This document shows, piece by piece, positions 33,272 to 42,667 of a stretch of DNA of 64,000 nt; within the stretch, counting starts at the first letter, position 1; each line of letters begins with the position of its first letter. Source of the stretch: Phycisphaerales bacterium UBA2421 (GTDB taxonomy: Bacteria; Planctomycetota; Phycisphaerae; Tepidisphaerales; Tepidisphaeraceae). Both the position numbers and the translations under genes were made by a program. Under the pieces are notes generated by a model that saw only the letters and a program-made list of their open reading frames with translations, did not search any database and had not been told where the DNA came from. The stretch lies in assembly GCA_002343075.1 (NCBI GenBank), contig DDRH01000036.1:62001-126000 (forward strand), written 5' to 3'.

Positions 33272-33536
33272 CTTCACTCCTCATCGTCGATATAGAGGCC
33301 GCGGCGTCAACTTCCATCAACTTGCAGTCGGATCGACATGACGCCGTTTGGCAATCTGGGGCAGGAAACCAACGCATATTGACGACTTCCGGGGCAGTTT
33401 TGAGCTAACCACTTGAGTGCGAATGTGTCTAAGAGGCGTGAATTGAGCACGCATCACTTTTATCCGGAACTGGTCGCTTGCCCGACACCGTCAACCGGAT
33501 GCTTGCTTGAGATTCAGGCGTCTCATAGGAGATAAG

Positions 33537-34712
33537 ATGCTTCGCAAACGCGCTTTAAGAAGGGGTGTTCACGTTGCAGCCAATGCCGTTGTCGAGGCCG
33601 TAGAGCCGCGGCGGTTGTTATCGATCGCACTAATAGACGGTCAACTGCAGGTGAAGGGAACAAGCGGCAGGGATGACATTCGGGTAGACAGTGACGACGC
33701 CCCTTCACGCATTCGAGTTCAGGTGAATGACACAGTTCGCCGGTTTGATACTTCAGATGTTTCCAGCCTGGTTTTGAGTGGGCTCGAGGGAGATGACCGG
33801 ATCGAGGTCGCCACAACCGTGTCAGCCGCAATTCGCACGAGCCTTTACGGTTTCCGTGGGGACGACGTTATCATCGGCGGCAACGGGCCGGATGCGATCT
33901 TCGGCGGCGAGGGGCGCGACAACCTCCGCGGAGGCGGGGGGCGAGACACGTTGCGCGGCGAGGCGGGTCCCGACCGTCTTCAAGGCGATGGCGGGAATGA
34001 CATTCTCCGCGGCGGGCCTGGAAACGATAATCTATACGGCTCGGTGGGAAACGACACCCTGAGCGGCGACGGTGAGCAAGACTTGCTCCGGGGTCAAGGT
34101 GGGAACGACTTACTCTTCGGCGGCGATTCCAACGACAGCCTGACCGGCGAGGCTGGTCACGATCGACTCTACGGCGAAGCAGGTGACGATCGACTCTTTG
34201 GCGACGATGGAAATGACTCGCTTTCTGGCGGCCTCAACAACGATTCAATCAACGGCGGTGAGGGGCAAGATGAACTCTACGGCGATGAAGGCGCAGACAG
34301 CATCGCTGGCAACGGCGGCAATGACTTCGGCGACGGCGGGCCCGGTAAGGACAGCCTCTATGGCGACAGCGGCAAAGACACGCTTTATGGACGCGGGGGC
34401 GACGACCTTGTCGCAGGCAACGACGGTGACGACGATCTCTACGGCGGCGACGACAACGACAGCATCCGAGGCGGAAATGGTGACGATTACATCGAAGGCA
34501 ATGAGGACGATGATACCATCCTCGGCGACCGAGGCTCTGATCGCATGTACGGCGGTGCCGGCGATGACATCCTCGACGGTGTCGACGGCGATCTTGACAC
34601 CCTTGAAGGCAATTCTGGCAACGACAAGATTTTCGTCGATTTCCGCCTTGACGAGTGGGCCGGCGGAAGCGGTCGCGATGACATCTATGATGAGTATGAC
34701 TACTTGCTGTAG
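33537..34712 (+). CDS. LEPR-XLL protein with RTX-type calcium-binding repeats
   Basis: A 391-residue secreted protein. The N-terminus is basic (MLRKRALRRGV) and carries VEAVEPRRLLS at about 19-29, the LEPR-XLL motif used by planctomycetes in place of an ordinary signal peptide on large extracellular proteins. A short beta-rich domain (about 30-105) follows. From about 110 to 375 the protein is a run of GGxGxDxLxG nonapeptides, which fold into a calcium-bound beta-roll; more than 20 Asp-rich units are visible. It ends WAGGSGRDDIYDEYDYLL. ATG at 33537 has GGAG upstream; the in-frame ATG at 33507 has none. It should fold only outside the cell, in calcium. Confidence 0.87.
   Translation: MLRKRALRRGVHVAANAVVEAVEPRRLLSIALIDGQLQVKGTSGRDDIRVDSDDAPSRIRVQVNDTVRRFDTSDVSSLVLSGLEGDDRIEVATTVSAAIRTSLYGFRGDDVIIGGNGPDAIFGGEGRDNLRGGGGRDTLRGEAGPDRLQGDGGNDILRGGPGNDNLYGSVGNDTLSGDGEQDLLRGQGGNDLLFGGDSNDSLTGEAGHDRLYGEAGDDRLFGDDGNDSLSGGLNNDSINGGEGQDELYGDEGADSIAGNGGNDFGDGGPGKDSLYGDSGKDTLYGRGGDDLVAGNDGDDDLYGGDDNDSIRGGNGDDYIEGNEDDDTILGDRGSDRMYGGAGDDILDGVDGDLDTLEGNSGNDKIFVDFRLDEWAGGSGRDDIYDEYDYLL
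33870..34640 (+). repeat. tandem degenerate 27-base units coding RTX nonapeptides
   Basis: Inside the LEPR-XLL gene the DNA is a degenerate tandem array of 27-base (nine-codon) units centred on GGCGAC/GGCAACGAC-like words, coding the Gly/Asp calcium repeats. Copies differ at third positions and in lengths of nine to eighteen codons, so it is an old protein repeat and not a young slippage tract. Confidence 0.75.
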
Positions 34713-34859
34713 CCCGCATGTGCGAAGTCGCGCAGCGGCGGACAACCGCGCTTGCTCCGGTAGATGTAACGCATGTCGAGCGGGTAACATCTAACGTGCG
34801 GAAATGGCATCTGCTCAAGCAGATTTGGCCAACCCGCACGAACGCAATCAGGAGCACGC

Positions 34860-37376
34860 ATGACCCCCGTCGCCGCCTCGCCGAGTGAGCCGACGCCTTT
34901 GCCGCCGACATCCAATTCAAAGCCGAAAGCCTGGAACATCGTCGCTCGATACACCCATTGGCTCCACACAATGTGGCCTGCGGGCACGGTCGAGAAACTG
35001 CCGGTAGTTCAGCCCGACGGCAGCACGAATGTACCGGGGCTTTATGTGGTCGGCGATCTCACAGGTATCCCGCTGCTAAAGTTCAGCGCCGACACGGGGG
35101 CCCGGGCGGTGCGGACGATTGTTGCCGAGAGAGGGACAAGTAATCAGCGGCAAGGGGAAAGTGAGGATGCCACCCGCGCGCCCCTGGACTTGGTGATCAT
35201 CGGCGCCGGCGTCTCCGGCATGGCTGCGGCGCTGGAGGCCAAGAAATGTGGACTCAGCTTCGTGCTCCTTGAAGCTGCGGAACCCTTTAGCACAATCGTG
35301 AACTTTCCAAAGGGCAAGCCGATCTTCACTTACCCAACCGACATGACGCCGGCAGGCGATCTGCAGTTTCGCGCGACAGTGAAGGAACCGCTGGTTGAAG
35401 AATTGCGAGATCAGACGCTCGGCCGGGGCATCAAGCCGATCATGGCGCGCGTCGACCGCGTACACCGCGGCGGTGGGGGGCTGATTGTTGACCTGGCCAA
35501 GCCCGCCGACGGATCTCCCTCCTCGTTTCCGAGCCTGGAACTGAGAACCAAGCATGTGATCGTGGCAATCGGCAGGAGTGGCAATTTCCGCAAGCTGGGC
35601 GTGCCGGGCGAGGACTCGGGAAAGGTGTTTAATCGCCTACACGATCCCAAAGAGTGGGCTGGCAAAAATGTGCTTGTCGTCGGCGCGGGCGATAGCGCGG
35701 TCGAAACCGCCATTGCCATCACGCAGTACGGCGGGCATGTGACGTTCAGCTTTCGCGAAGCCGAACTCACGCGGCCAAAGGCGGAGAACATCGAGAAATT
35801 CAATGTGATACTAAGAGACCCTTCTGCCGCCGTTGAGGTGGAGAAGCCCATGAGCGACCGCGTCACGACCGCGGTCGGCGGGTTTATGGAGAGGTATAGA
35901 ACACCCGGTTCGCTTCGATCGCTTCCGCTGTCACGCGTGAAGTCGATCCGCGACGCTGAGGTCGTTGTCAGCACTCCAGCCGGTGATGAAACATTTCCCA
36001 ACGACGCGGTCTTCAGCATGATCGGTCGCGAGGCCCCGCTGCAGTTCTTTCGCAAGAGCGGAGTAGCAATACACGGCGAGCGAGCCACGCGCTGGTGGGT
36101 CACGCTGATCTTGTCGCTGTGTATCTTCGCTTTTATCTACCATTGGAAAAAGGGCGGCGTACACATCACCGCCATTCCGTCAATCGATCACGCTCTGGAC
36201 ATTGGAAGCTTTTGGAGCAGCAAGCAACTCTTTCCTTACAACATGCCGGGATGGTGGGGCTCGCTGGGTGAGGCATTCAACAGACCAAGTAACCTGCTGG
36301 GGACGCTGAAAGTCACCGTAGGCGAACCGGGTTTTTACTATTCCTTTCTGTACTGCTGTGCGATTGTGATTTTCGGATTCCGTCGCATCGCACGAAGAAA
36401 AACGCCATATGTCCGTCGACAGACATTTTCGCTGATGGCATTTCAGCTGATTCCCCTGTTTTTCCTTCCGTACCTCGTTTTGCCGTGGGCCGGGCATAAC
36501 GGTGCGTTTGACACTGGGGCGATGAAATGGGTTGCGGACCAACTCTTTCCAATCGTTGGCTATGGCCACGGCCGCGAATATTGGCGGGCGTTTGGGATCA
36601 TCCTCGCGTGGCCTCTGTTTATCTGGAACGTGTTTACCGATCAGCCGATGTGGCTTTGGCTCGGAATCAGCGTGGTACAAACATGCGTCATCATTCCGAC
36701 ACTCATATACTTCTATGGCAAAGGGGCATATTGCGGCTGGATCTGTTCCTGTGGCGCTTTGGCGGAGACAGTGGGTGATGCTCACCGTACCAAGATGCCG
36801 CACGGACCCTTCTGGAACAGATTCAACATGGTCGGACAGGCGTTCCTGTGGTTTGCGGTGCTGCTTCTGGTGTTCCGCGTGCTCGGCTGGTCAATGGGGC
36901 ACGGCAACTGGGCCGATCGGTCGTTCAAGTACATGCTCAAGGATATGCCCGTGATCAACTACGTCTGGTTTGTCGACCTCCTTTGGGCTGGCATTCTTGG
37001 TGTCGCCTTGTACTGGCACTTCAGTGGGCGCTTCTGGTGTCGTTTTGCCTGCCCGCTTGCAGCGCTCATGCACATTTATGCCCGTTTCAGTCGATTCCGA
37101 ATCATTCCCGAGAAGAAAAAATGCATCTCCTGCAACGTGTGCACGAGCGTGTGCCATCAGGGAATCGATGTAATGAACTTCGCGAACAAGGGCTTACCAA
37201 TGGCCGACCCGCAGTGCGTGCGCTGCAGTGCGTGCGTGCAGAGTTGTCCAACAGGCGTGCTCTCGTTCGGGCAAATCAGCCGCAAGACGGGCGAGGTGAT
37301 TTACAAGGACAAACTCGCGGCCTCTGCGGTGCAGATTCGAGAGATCGGGATAAATGGCAAACGAATCGCGGTCTAA
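34860..37376 (+). CDS. membrane redox fusion: circularly permuted FAD/NAD(P) reductase + NapH/NosR-like iron-sulfur domain
   Basis: An 838-residue protein. Residues 57-85 (VPGLYVVGDLTGIPLLKFSADTG) match the segment that normally ends a thioredoxin-reductase-like flavoprotein, yet here it precedes the FAD motif GAGVSG (115-120). The NAD(P) motif GAGDSA follows at 275-280. From about 410 the protein has roughly eight membrane helices, with CGWICSCGAL and WCRFACPLAAL motifs like NapH/NosR/CcoG. Two [4Fe-4S] sites end it: Cys755/758/761/765 and Cys786/789/792/796. It could move electrons between NAD(P)H and a membrane or periplasmic acceptor. ATG at 34860 with AGGAG six bases upstream. The donor and acceptor are unknown. 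Confidence 0.88.
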   Translation: MTPVAASPSEPTPLPPTSNSKPKAWNIVARYTHWLHTMWPAGTVEKLPVVQPDGSTNVPGLYVVGDLTGIPLLKFSADTGARAVRTIVAERGTSNQRQGESEDATRAPLDLVIIGAGVSGMAAALEAKKCGLSFVLLEAAEPFSTIVNFPKGKPIFTYPTDMTPAGDLQFRATVKEPLVEELRDQTLGRGIKPIMARVDRVHRGGGGLIVDLAKPADGSPSSFPSLELRTKHVIVAIGRSGNFRKLGVPGEDSGKVFNRLHDPKEWAGKNVLVVGAGDSAVETAIAITQYGGHVTFSFREAELTRPKAENIEKFNVILRDPSAAVEVEKPMSDRVTTAVGGFMERYRTPGSLRSLPLSRVKSIRDAEVVVSTPAGDETFPNDAVFSMIGREAPLQFFRKSGVAIHGERATRWWVTLILSLCIFAFIYHWKKGGVHITAIPSIDHALDIGSFWSSKQLFPYNMPGWWGSLGEAFNRPSNLLGTLKVTVGEPGFYYSFLYCCAIVIFGFRRIARRKTPYVRRQTFSLMAFQLIPLFFLPYLVLPWAGHNGAFDTGAMKWVADQLFPIVGYGHGREYWRAFGIILAWPLFIWNVFTDQPMWLWLGISVVQTCVIIPTLIYFYGKGAYCGWICSCGALAETVGDAHRTKMPHGPFWNRFNMVGQAFLWFAVLLLVFRVLGWSMGHGNWADRSFKYMLKDMPVINYVWFVDLLWAGILGVALYWHFSGRFWCRFACPLAALMHIYARFSRFRIIPEKKKCISCNVCTSVCHQGIDVMNFANKGLPMADPQCVRCSACVQSCPTGVLSFGQISRKTGEVIYKDKLAASAVQIREIGINGKRIAV

Positions 37377-37468
37377 TACTCGCTCCACTCGATTCGCCTG
37401 GGGCCGCGACCCTGAGCAACGCCCGGCAAGTCTTTGCACGCATTAACACCTAATCTGGAGGTACTCGG

Positions 37469-38257
37469 ATGTTTAGCCAACAAGAACAAGCGCCGCCGGT
37501 GTCGCCGGTAGCGATCACCCGATCATCGCGGCGTGCGCCGCGGCAGTGGGCTTGCGCTCCCTTCCTCTGCATGGCTTGGTTACTCTCTACTCCTGCGCAA
37601 GCGGCGCCGGATCACAGCACATTTGACGGGATTCTGCAGGCCGTTGTGCGAGACGAACGCGTTGATTACGAGAAGGTGAAATCGGACCACTTACCTGTTT
37701 TAAATGCCTATCTCGACCACCTCGCCCGCGGCAAGCCGGCCGAAACGACCCGGGATGAGCTTCTGGCTTTCTATATAAACCTCTACAACGCGACGATGAT
37801 CAAAGCGGTTGTGGATCGCGGTGGAAGCGCTTTTCGGCCCAGCGACAACGATTTTGCGGTCTTCAAAGAACCACTCGTGCGAATCGACGGTAAACTCTTG
37901 TCACTTAACGCGTTAGAGAACGATGTGATTCGAAAAGAGTTCAGTGATCCCCGGATTCATGCCGCGCTGGTCTGTGCGGCAGTGTCATGCCCTCCGATCC
38001 TGAGTCGTGCGTACCGTGCCGACGATCTGGACGACGTGCTGACCGCGAATACCAAACGCTGGCTCAACGACAAGAACCGAAATGAAATCGATCGGCCCAG
38101 TAAAACGCTTAAACTGAGCAGGATCTTCGACTGGTACAATATCGACTTCGGCGGATCCGAGAAATTGGTCGAGTACGTACAGCAATATGTCGATGAGGAC
38201 GTCGCTAATTTCAAAGTAGAGTTCAAAGAGTACGATTGGACGCTGAACAAGAAGTAA
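37469..38257 (+). CDS. exported DUF547 domain protein
   Basis: A 262-residue protein. A long N-terminal region (about 45 residues, with a hydrophobic core FLCMAWLLSTPAQA) acts as a signal peptide. The rest is a DUF547 domain with LLAFYINLYNATMIKAVV, IHAALVCAAVSCPPIL and LSRIFDWYNIDFGGSEKLVEYV, the usual conserved blocks; the Cys in VSCPPI is invariant in the family, which has a papain-like relation suggested by fold. Function unknown. ATG at 37469 has CTGGAGG nine bases upstream. It begins 92 bases after the redox fusion gene and probably shares its transcript; DUF547 proteins next to thiol/redox membrane proteins are a recurring theme, as far as I recall. Confidence 0.85.
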   Translation: MFSQQEQAPPVSPVAITRSSRRAPRQWACAPFLCMAWLLSTPAQAAPDHSTFDGILQAVVRDERVDYEKVKSDHLPVLNAYLDHLARGKPAETTRDELLAFYINLYNATMIKAVVDRGGSAFRPSDNDFAVFKEPLVRIDGKLLSLNALENDVIRKEFSDPRIHAALVCAAVSCPPILSRAYRADDLDDVLTANTKRWLNDKNRNEIDRPSKTLKLSRIFDWYNIDFGGSEKLVEYVQQYVDEDVANFKVEFKEYDWTLNKK

Positions 38258-38365
38258 CGCCGACAAATGCTGTCTGAAGGTTGACGAATTGCGAAACCGG
38301 CCGGGCAAGCTTCGGTTTCGTACGCTTTGCGCAGCGTTTGTCATTTCGGGTTGGAGACAGAGCAC

Positions 38366-41107
38366 ATGGCCGACACATCCGTCACCGCTGAAGAACGTCG
38401 TCTAATCGAAGAATCAACGCGCGAAAAAAACTGGAAGCGATGGGGGCCGTATCTTTCCGAGCGGCAATGGGGCACTGTGCGAGAAGATTATTCGCCGGAC
38501 GGAAGTTGCTGGCAGAGCTTTCCGCACGATCACGCGCGCAGCAGGGCATACCGATGGGGAGAAGATGGTATCCTTGGTATCACCGATCGAGAGTGTCGGC
38601 TTTGTTTCGCATTGAGCATGTGGAACGGCACAGATGCGATCTTGAAAGAGCGCATTTTTGGACTGACCGGTCCAGAAGGCAATCACGGCGAAGACCCGAA
38701 GGAGCTTTGGTATTATCTCGACTCCTCGCCAACTCACTCCTACATGAAAGGCTTGTATAAGTACCCGCAGTCGGCGTTTCCATACGGCCAGTTGGTTGAC
38801 GTGAACCGAACCAAGGGCAAAACCGGTGAGTTCGAGATTCTCGACACTGATGCGTTCAAAGATAACAACTACTTTGACGTCTTTGCGGAGTATGCGAAGA
38901 GTTCCCCTAACGATATTCTCATCAGAATCACCATTCACAACCGGGCTTCGCACTCGTCGACGATTCATTTCTTGCCCACACTCTGGTATCGCAATAGCTG
39001 GAGTTGGGGTTGCACCCATGAAGGCTGCGAAATGCGGCCCTGGATGGAGCAAAAGTCACCCAACCGGGTCGTGATGGAGCATGTATCGCTGGGTGCCTGG
39101 AGGCTGGATATAGAGCCGGTCGCGGGCGCGGCGGTGCCAGAACTACTCTTTACAAACAACGAAACGAATACGAAGAAGCTCTGGGGCGGAGGCGATTCAC
39201 CGAAACACGCAAAAGATGCGTTTAACGATTATGTCATTCATGGCAAAGCGGACGCCGTCAATCCCAAGCGCACCGGGACAAAGATGGCCCCGCACTACAT
39301 CCTCGATATCCCCGCGAGGGAATCGGTGATTGTGCGGCTGCGGCTTGCATCCGAGGCAGAGGCGACCGACACGCCATTCGGAAAGGATTTTGATCGAGTT
39401 TTTGCGAAGCGCATCGAGGAAACAGAGGAGTTTTACGCCTCGAAGATTCCCTCGGTACTGGACGACGAGCAGAGACGTCTCGCCCGCCAGTCGTATGCCG
39501 GCCTGCTTTGGTCTAAGCAGTTCTACCATTACGTGGTTAAAGACTGGTTGGAGGGCGACCCCTGGCAACCCGCACCGCCTGCAGCACGCAAGAAGGGGCG
39601 CAATCGGGATTGGGGCCACATGTTCTCGCGCGACGTCCTGAGCATGCCCGACAAGTGGGAGTATCCCTGGTTTGCAGCGTGGGATCTTGCGTTTCACATG
39701 CTGCCATTTTGTAAGGTTGATCCCTTTTTTGCGAAGGATCAATTGGGCCTGTTCCTTCGCGAGTGGTACATGCATCCGAACGGCCAGATTCCCGCTTACG
39801 AATTCCAGTTTGGGGATGTCAATCCTCCGGTGCACGCGTGGGCATGCTGGCGAGTCTATAAGCTCACCGCGCCGCGGGGGCAGCGCGATCAGCGGTTCTT
39901 GGGCGCGGCGTTTCAGAAGCTCTTGATGAACTTCACATGGTGGGTAAACCGCAAAGACGCCGAAGGCAAACACATTTTCGGCGGGGGGTTTCTGGGCCTC
40001 GATAACATCGGGCTTTTTGATCGCAGCCAGCCCCTGCCCTCTGGAAGAACTCTAGAGCAGGCCGACGGCACAGCATGGATGGCGTTTTTCTGCACCAACA
40101 TGCTGGCAATGGCGCTTGATCTCTCGATGAACAACCCCGAGTACGAAGATATCGCGAGCAAGTTTTTTGAACACTTCGTCGCAATCAACGTCGCCATGAA
40201 CACCCTCGGCGGGACTGGCCTGTGGGACGAAGAGGACGGTTTCTATTACGACCAACTCAACACTCCTGGCGATCAACCCGCGATGAAGCTCAAGATCCGC
40301 TCAATGGTCGGGCTAATTCCTCTGTTTGCCTGCGAGGTGATTGAGCCGGAAGTACTGGCAAAGGTGCCCGGATTTAAGAAACGGATGGAGTGGTTCTTGA
40401 AATATGAACCGGAGTTGTCGGAGCACGTCCAAACTGATGAAACCGCAACCGGTGTCGGGGGCAAGGGGCATCTGCTGGCGATCCTCACACGCGATCGGCT
40501 GGTGCGCGTGCTCAAGTACCTCTTCGACGAAAACGAGTTCTTAAGTGAGTACGGCATTCGCGGCCTCTCGAAGGCACACGAACAGACCTATGGCTTCAAT
40601 CTCGACGGGAAGGAGTTCAGCATTAAGTACACACCCGGCGAGAGCGATACCTGGCTCTTCGGCGGCAACAGCAACTGGCGCGGGCCGATCTGGTTTCCAG
40701 TCAACCATCTTATCATCGAAGCGCTTGAGCGATACTACTTCTTCTACGGCGATTCGCTTAAGGTCGAATGCCCCACCGGCAGCGGAAATATGATGACGCT
40801 TCTCGATGCGGCGCGAGAGATCGAACGTCGCCTCTCCCGGATCTTTCTTCCTGATAAAGACGGAAATCGACCTTGCCACGCGACCAACCCCGGCGGAGAC
40901 CGGTACCGGGATGACCCACATTTCAAGGACCTCATCCTTTTCTACGAGTACTTTCACGGTGACACGGGCCGTGGTATCGGGGCGATGCACCAAACGGGCT
41001 GGACTTCGCTTGTAAATCGTTGCCTCGAAGGATTGGCGCGCGGAAAGCCTGCTAAATCGGCCCCCAAACCGCCCACAGCGGCGGGGTCGCGACAATCAGC
41101 ACGCTGA
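38366..41107 (+). CDS. large glucosidase, MGH1/GH63-type glycoside hydrolase
   Basis: A 913-residue cytoplasmic protein; no signal peptide. The N-terminal part (EERRLIEEST, WGPYLSERQWGTVREDYS, FPHDHARSRAYRWGEDGI) and the (alpha/alpha)6-barrel (WFAAWDLAFHMLPFCKVDPFFAKDQL, WRGPIWFPVNHLIIEAL) match the GH63-related glucosidase group. Likely catalytic acids lie in AWDLAFH and the late AHEQTYGF/RGPIW region, by analogy with GH63 enzymes. These cleave alpha-glucosides such as trehalose-like, glucosylglycerate or mannosylglycerate compounds; the exact substrate is unclear. ATG at 38366 has GGAG upstream; the in-frame start at 38327 is not supported. It follows the DUF547 gene by 108 bases. Ends in an Ala/Pro-rich tail. 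Confidence 0.88.
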   Translation: MADTSVTAEERRLIEESTREKNWKRWGPYLSERQWGTVREDYSPDGSCWQSFPHDHARSRAYRWGEDGILGITDRECRLCFALSMWNGTDAILKERIFGLTGPEGNHGEDPKELWYYLDSSPTHSYMKGLYKYPQSAFPYGQLVDVNRTKGKTGEFEILDTDAFKDNNYFDVFAEYAKSSPNDILIRITIHNRASHSSTIHFLPTLWYRNSWSWGCTHEGCEMRPWMEQKSPNRVVMEHVSLGAWRLDIEPVAGAAVPELLFTNNETNTKKLWGGGDSPKHAKDAFNDYVIHGKADAVNPKRTGTKMAPHYILDIPARESVIVRLRLASEAEATDTPFGKDFDRVFAKRIEETEEFYASKIPSVLDDEQRRLARQSYAGLLWSKQFYHYVVKDWLEGDPWQPAPPAARKKGRNRDWGHMFSRDVLSMPDKWEYPWFAAWDLAFHMLPFCKVDPFFAKDQLGLFLREWYMHPNGQIPAYEFQFGDVNPPVHAWACWRVYKLTAPRGQRDQRFLGAAFQKLLMNFTWWVNRKDAEGKHIFGGGFLGLDNIGLFDRSQPLPSGRTLEQADGTAWMAFFCTNMLAMALDLSMNNPEYEDIASKFFEHFVAINVAMNTLGGTGLWDEEDGFYYDQLNTPGDQPAMKLKIRSMVGLIPLFACEVIEPEVLAKVPGFKKRMEWFLKYEPELSEHVQTDETATGVGGKGHLLAILTRDRLVRVLKYLFDENEFLSEYGIRGLSKAHEQTYGFNLDGKEFSIKYTPGESDTWLFGGNSNWRGPIWFPVNHLIIEALERYYFFYGDSLKVECPTGSGNMMTLLDAAREIERRLSRIFLPDKDGNRPCHATNPGGDRYRDDPHFKDLILFYEYFHGDTGRGIGAMHQTGWTSLVNRCLEGLARGKPAKSAPKPPTAAGSRQSAR

Positions 41108-41269
41108 CCCGACCGAGATAGTGCAAGCCTAGCCAGATGGACGGATTTTCCGGCGAAGATCAGCTTTGAGCGCTGATCGGCCATCGTCGAACAGAAAATT
41201 ATCTGCCGCAGCAATCCACATTCACCCCCGGGTTGTCTACACTGAGGAGCAGAAACGAGAGGTGTGGGC

Positions 41270-42631
41270 ATGCGTTGGTTTCTGTTAGTCTTTTCGCTTT
41301 CCACCGTCAGTCTTTGCCTCGCCGATCGCATCACGTTCAAGGATGGCACAGTTCTTGAAGGCAGAGCGAAGATGCAGCCGGATGGGAACTGGGTCGTCGC
41401 AACCCCCGATGGCAAGATCGTGACGATCGATGCGGCCCGAGTCGCAAAGGTGGAAATGACAGGCAACGGGGATTCGAAGACCGCCGAGCAACTGGCCAGC
41501 CTCAAGAGATCTGTTGAGTCATTAACAGATCTGAACGAGATTATCGCGCGCTTCGAGCGGTTTGCCACTGCAAATGCTGATACACCAGCTGGCGACGACG
41601 CGGCGGCCGAGTTGGCCATGTGGCGCGATCGAAAGGCGAGAGGGCTGATTCGCGTGGGTGGCGATTGGATCACGCCCGAAGAAAGGCTGGAGCTGCTTCG
41701 ACAGCTCGAGCCAAGAATCGCGATGGCACAGCAAATGATCTCCACGGGGCAATATGGAGATGCCGAGTTGATCCTCCGAAGCGTACTTGAGCTCGATCCA
41801 AGGCAGTTGGCCGGGTTGTATCTGAGTGGCGTGGTAAGTTATCACACGGACAAATTGCCTGCGGCGCGAAGGTCGTTTGAAGCGGTGAACGAGCAGATCG
41901 CCGGGCACGCGCCGACCTTGAACAATCTCGCGATCATCTCCTTCAAGCAGAATCAGATTGGCTCTGGCCTGAATTTTTTCGATCAGGCAATGGTGGCTGC
42001 ACCTGCTGATCGGGTGATCGTCGATAACGTAGCTGAGACGCTCCACGGGCTAAAGGACGAAGGGCGACGGCTATCCGGGGCCCGGCGGCTGGAGCGTCGG
42101 TTCATGGAGCAAGAACCAATCGTCGTCGCGCGCATGCAGCAGGAAGGCCAGTTCAGGTGGGGAGCCACTTTTGTGGACAAGCAGAAGTTCGATGAACTTG
42201 TGGCTGCCGAGAAAGCGATCAAGGACAAGATCGACGCGATGCAGCAGGAATTTGAGTCGGTGAACGGAAAGATTGCCGCGATTGACCGGGAAATCGAGTC
42301 GGGCGAACGAGAACTCCGGCGCATCGAAGCCGACACATACATCATCGACACCAATGGAAACTTCATCCGCCGACCTCTCCCGTCGTACTATTACACGCAG
42401 CAGCGGGTTCTGCGCGATTTGGCCGGCGACCGCGGCGCGCTGTTGGGGCAACAGAAGGCACTTCGGCAGCAGGCCGATCGCATGCAACGCGACCTGCCGG
42501 TACCAAAGTTCACCGGCACCCAGAAACTCATTGGAGTTGAGGGGACACCGCTGGAAGAGCAGGAAAGGGAATCCGACGAGAGTCGCCGGACGAGCAACTC
42601 TTTAGCTCACCCAACTACACAGCCGGAGTAG
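41270..42631 (+). CDS. exported TPR/coiled-coil protein of unknown function
   Basis: A 453-residue protein. The signal peptide is short (MRWFLLVFSLSTVSLCLA). A small beta domain follows, DRITFKDGTVLEGRAKMQPDG, an Sm-like fold seen at the start of many planctomycete TPR proteins. Two or three tetratricopeptide units lie at about 150-250 (AELILRSVLELDPRQLAGLYLSG, PAARRSFEAVNEQIAGHAPTLNNLAII). A coiled coil (about 300-360, KFDELVAAEKAIKDKIDAM) and a Gln/Arg-rich helix close it. ATG at 41270 is preferred: GAGAGG lies seven bases upstream. Probably a periplasmic scaffold; no partner is visible in the neighbourhood. Confidence 0.78.
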   Translation: MRWFLLVFSLSTVSLCLADRITFKDGTVLEGRAKMQPDGNWVVATPDGKIVTIDAARVAKVEMTGNGDSKTAEQLASLKRSVESLTDLNEIIARFERFATANADTPAGDDAAAELAMWRDRKARGLIRVGGDWITPEERLELLRQLEPRIAMAQQMISTGQYGDAELILRSVLELDPRQLAGLYLSGVVSYHTDKLPAARRSFEAVNEQIAGHAPTLNNLAIISFKQNQIGSGLNFFDQAMVAAPADRVIVDNVAETLHGLKDEGRRLSGARRLERRFMEQEPIVVARMQQEGQFRWGATFVDKQKFDELVAAEKAIKDKIDAMQQEFESVNGKIAAIDREIESGERELRRIEADTYIIDTNGNFIRRPLPSYYYTQQRVLRDLAGDRGALLGQQKALRQQADRMQRDLPVPKFTGTQKLIGVEGTPLEEQERESDESRRTSNSLAHPTTQPE

Positions 42632-42667
42632 CCACATTCTTTCGCGCTGAAGATTGAAAGGCATCCT

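Noticed and set aside
33870..34640. Possible CRISPR array
   Set aside because: The repeat period is 27 bases without unique spacers and codes for calcium-binding nonapeptides in frame.
34183..34971. Long frames on both strands within and after the RTX gene
   Set aside because: The nine-codon Gly/Asp repeat keeps all frames open; none has a ribosome site or a family.
41158..41178. GATCAGC/GCTGATC hairpin after the glucosidase gene
   Set aside because: A 7-bp stem with no T-run; could be chance, so it is not called a terminator.
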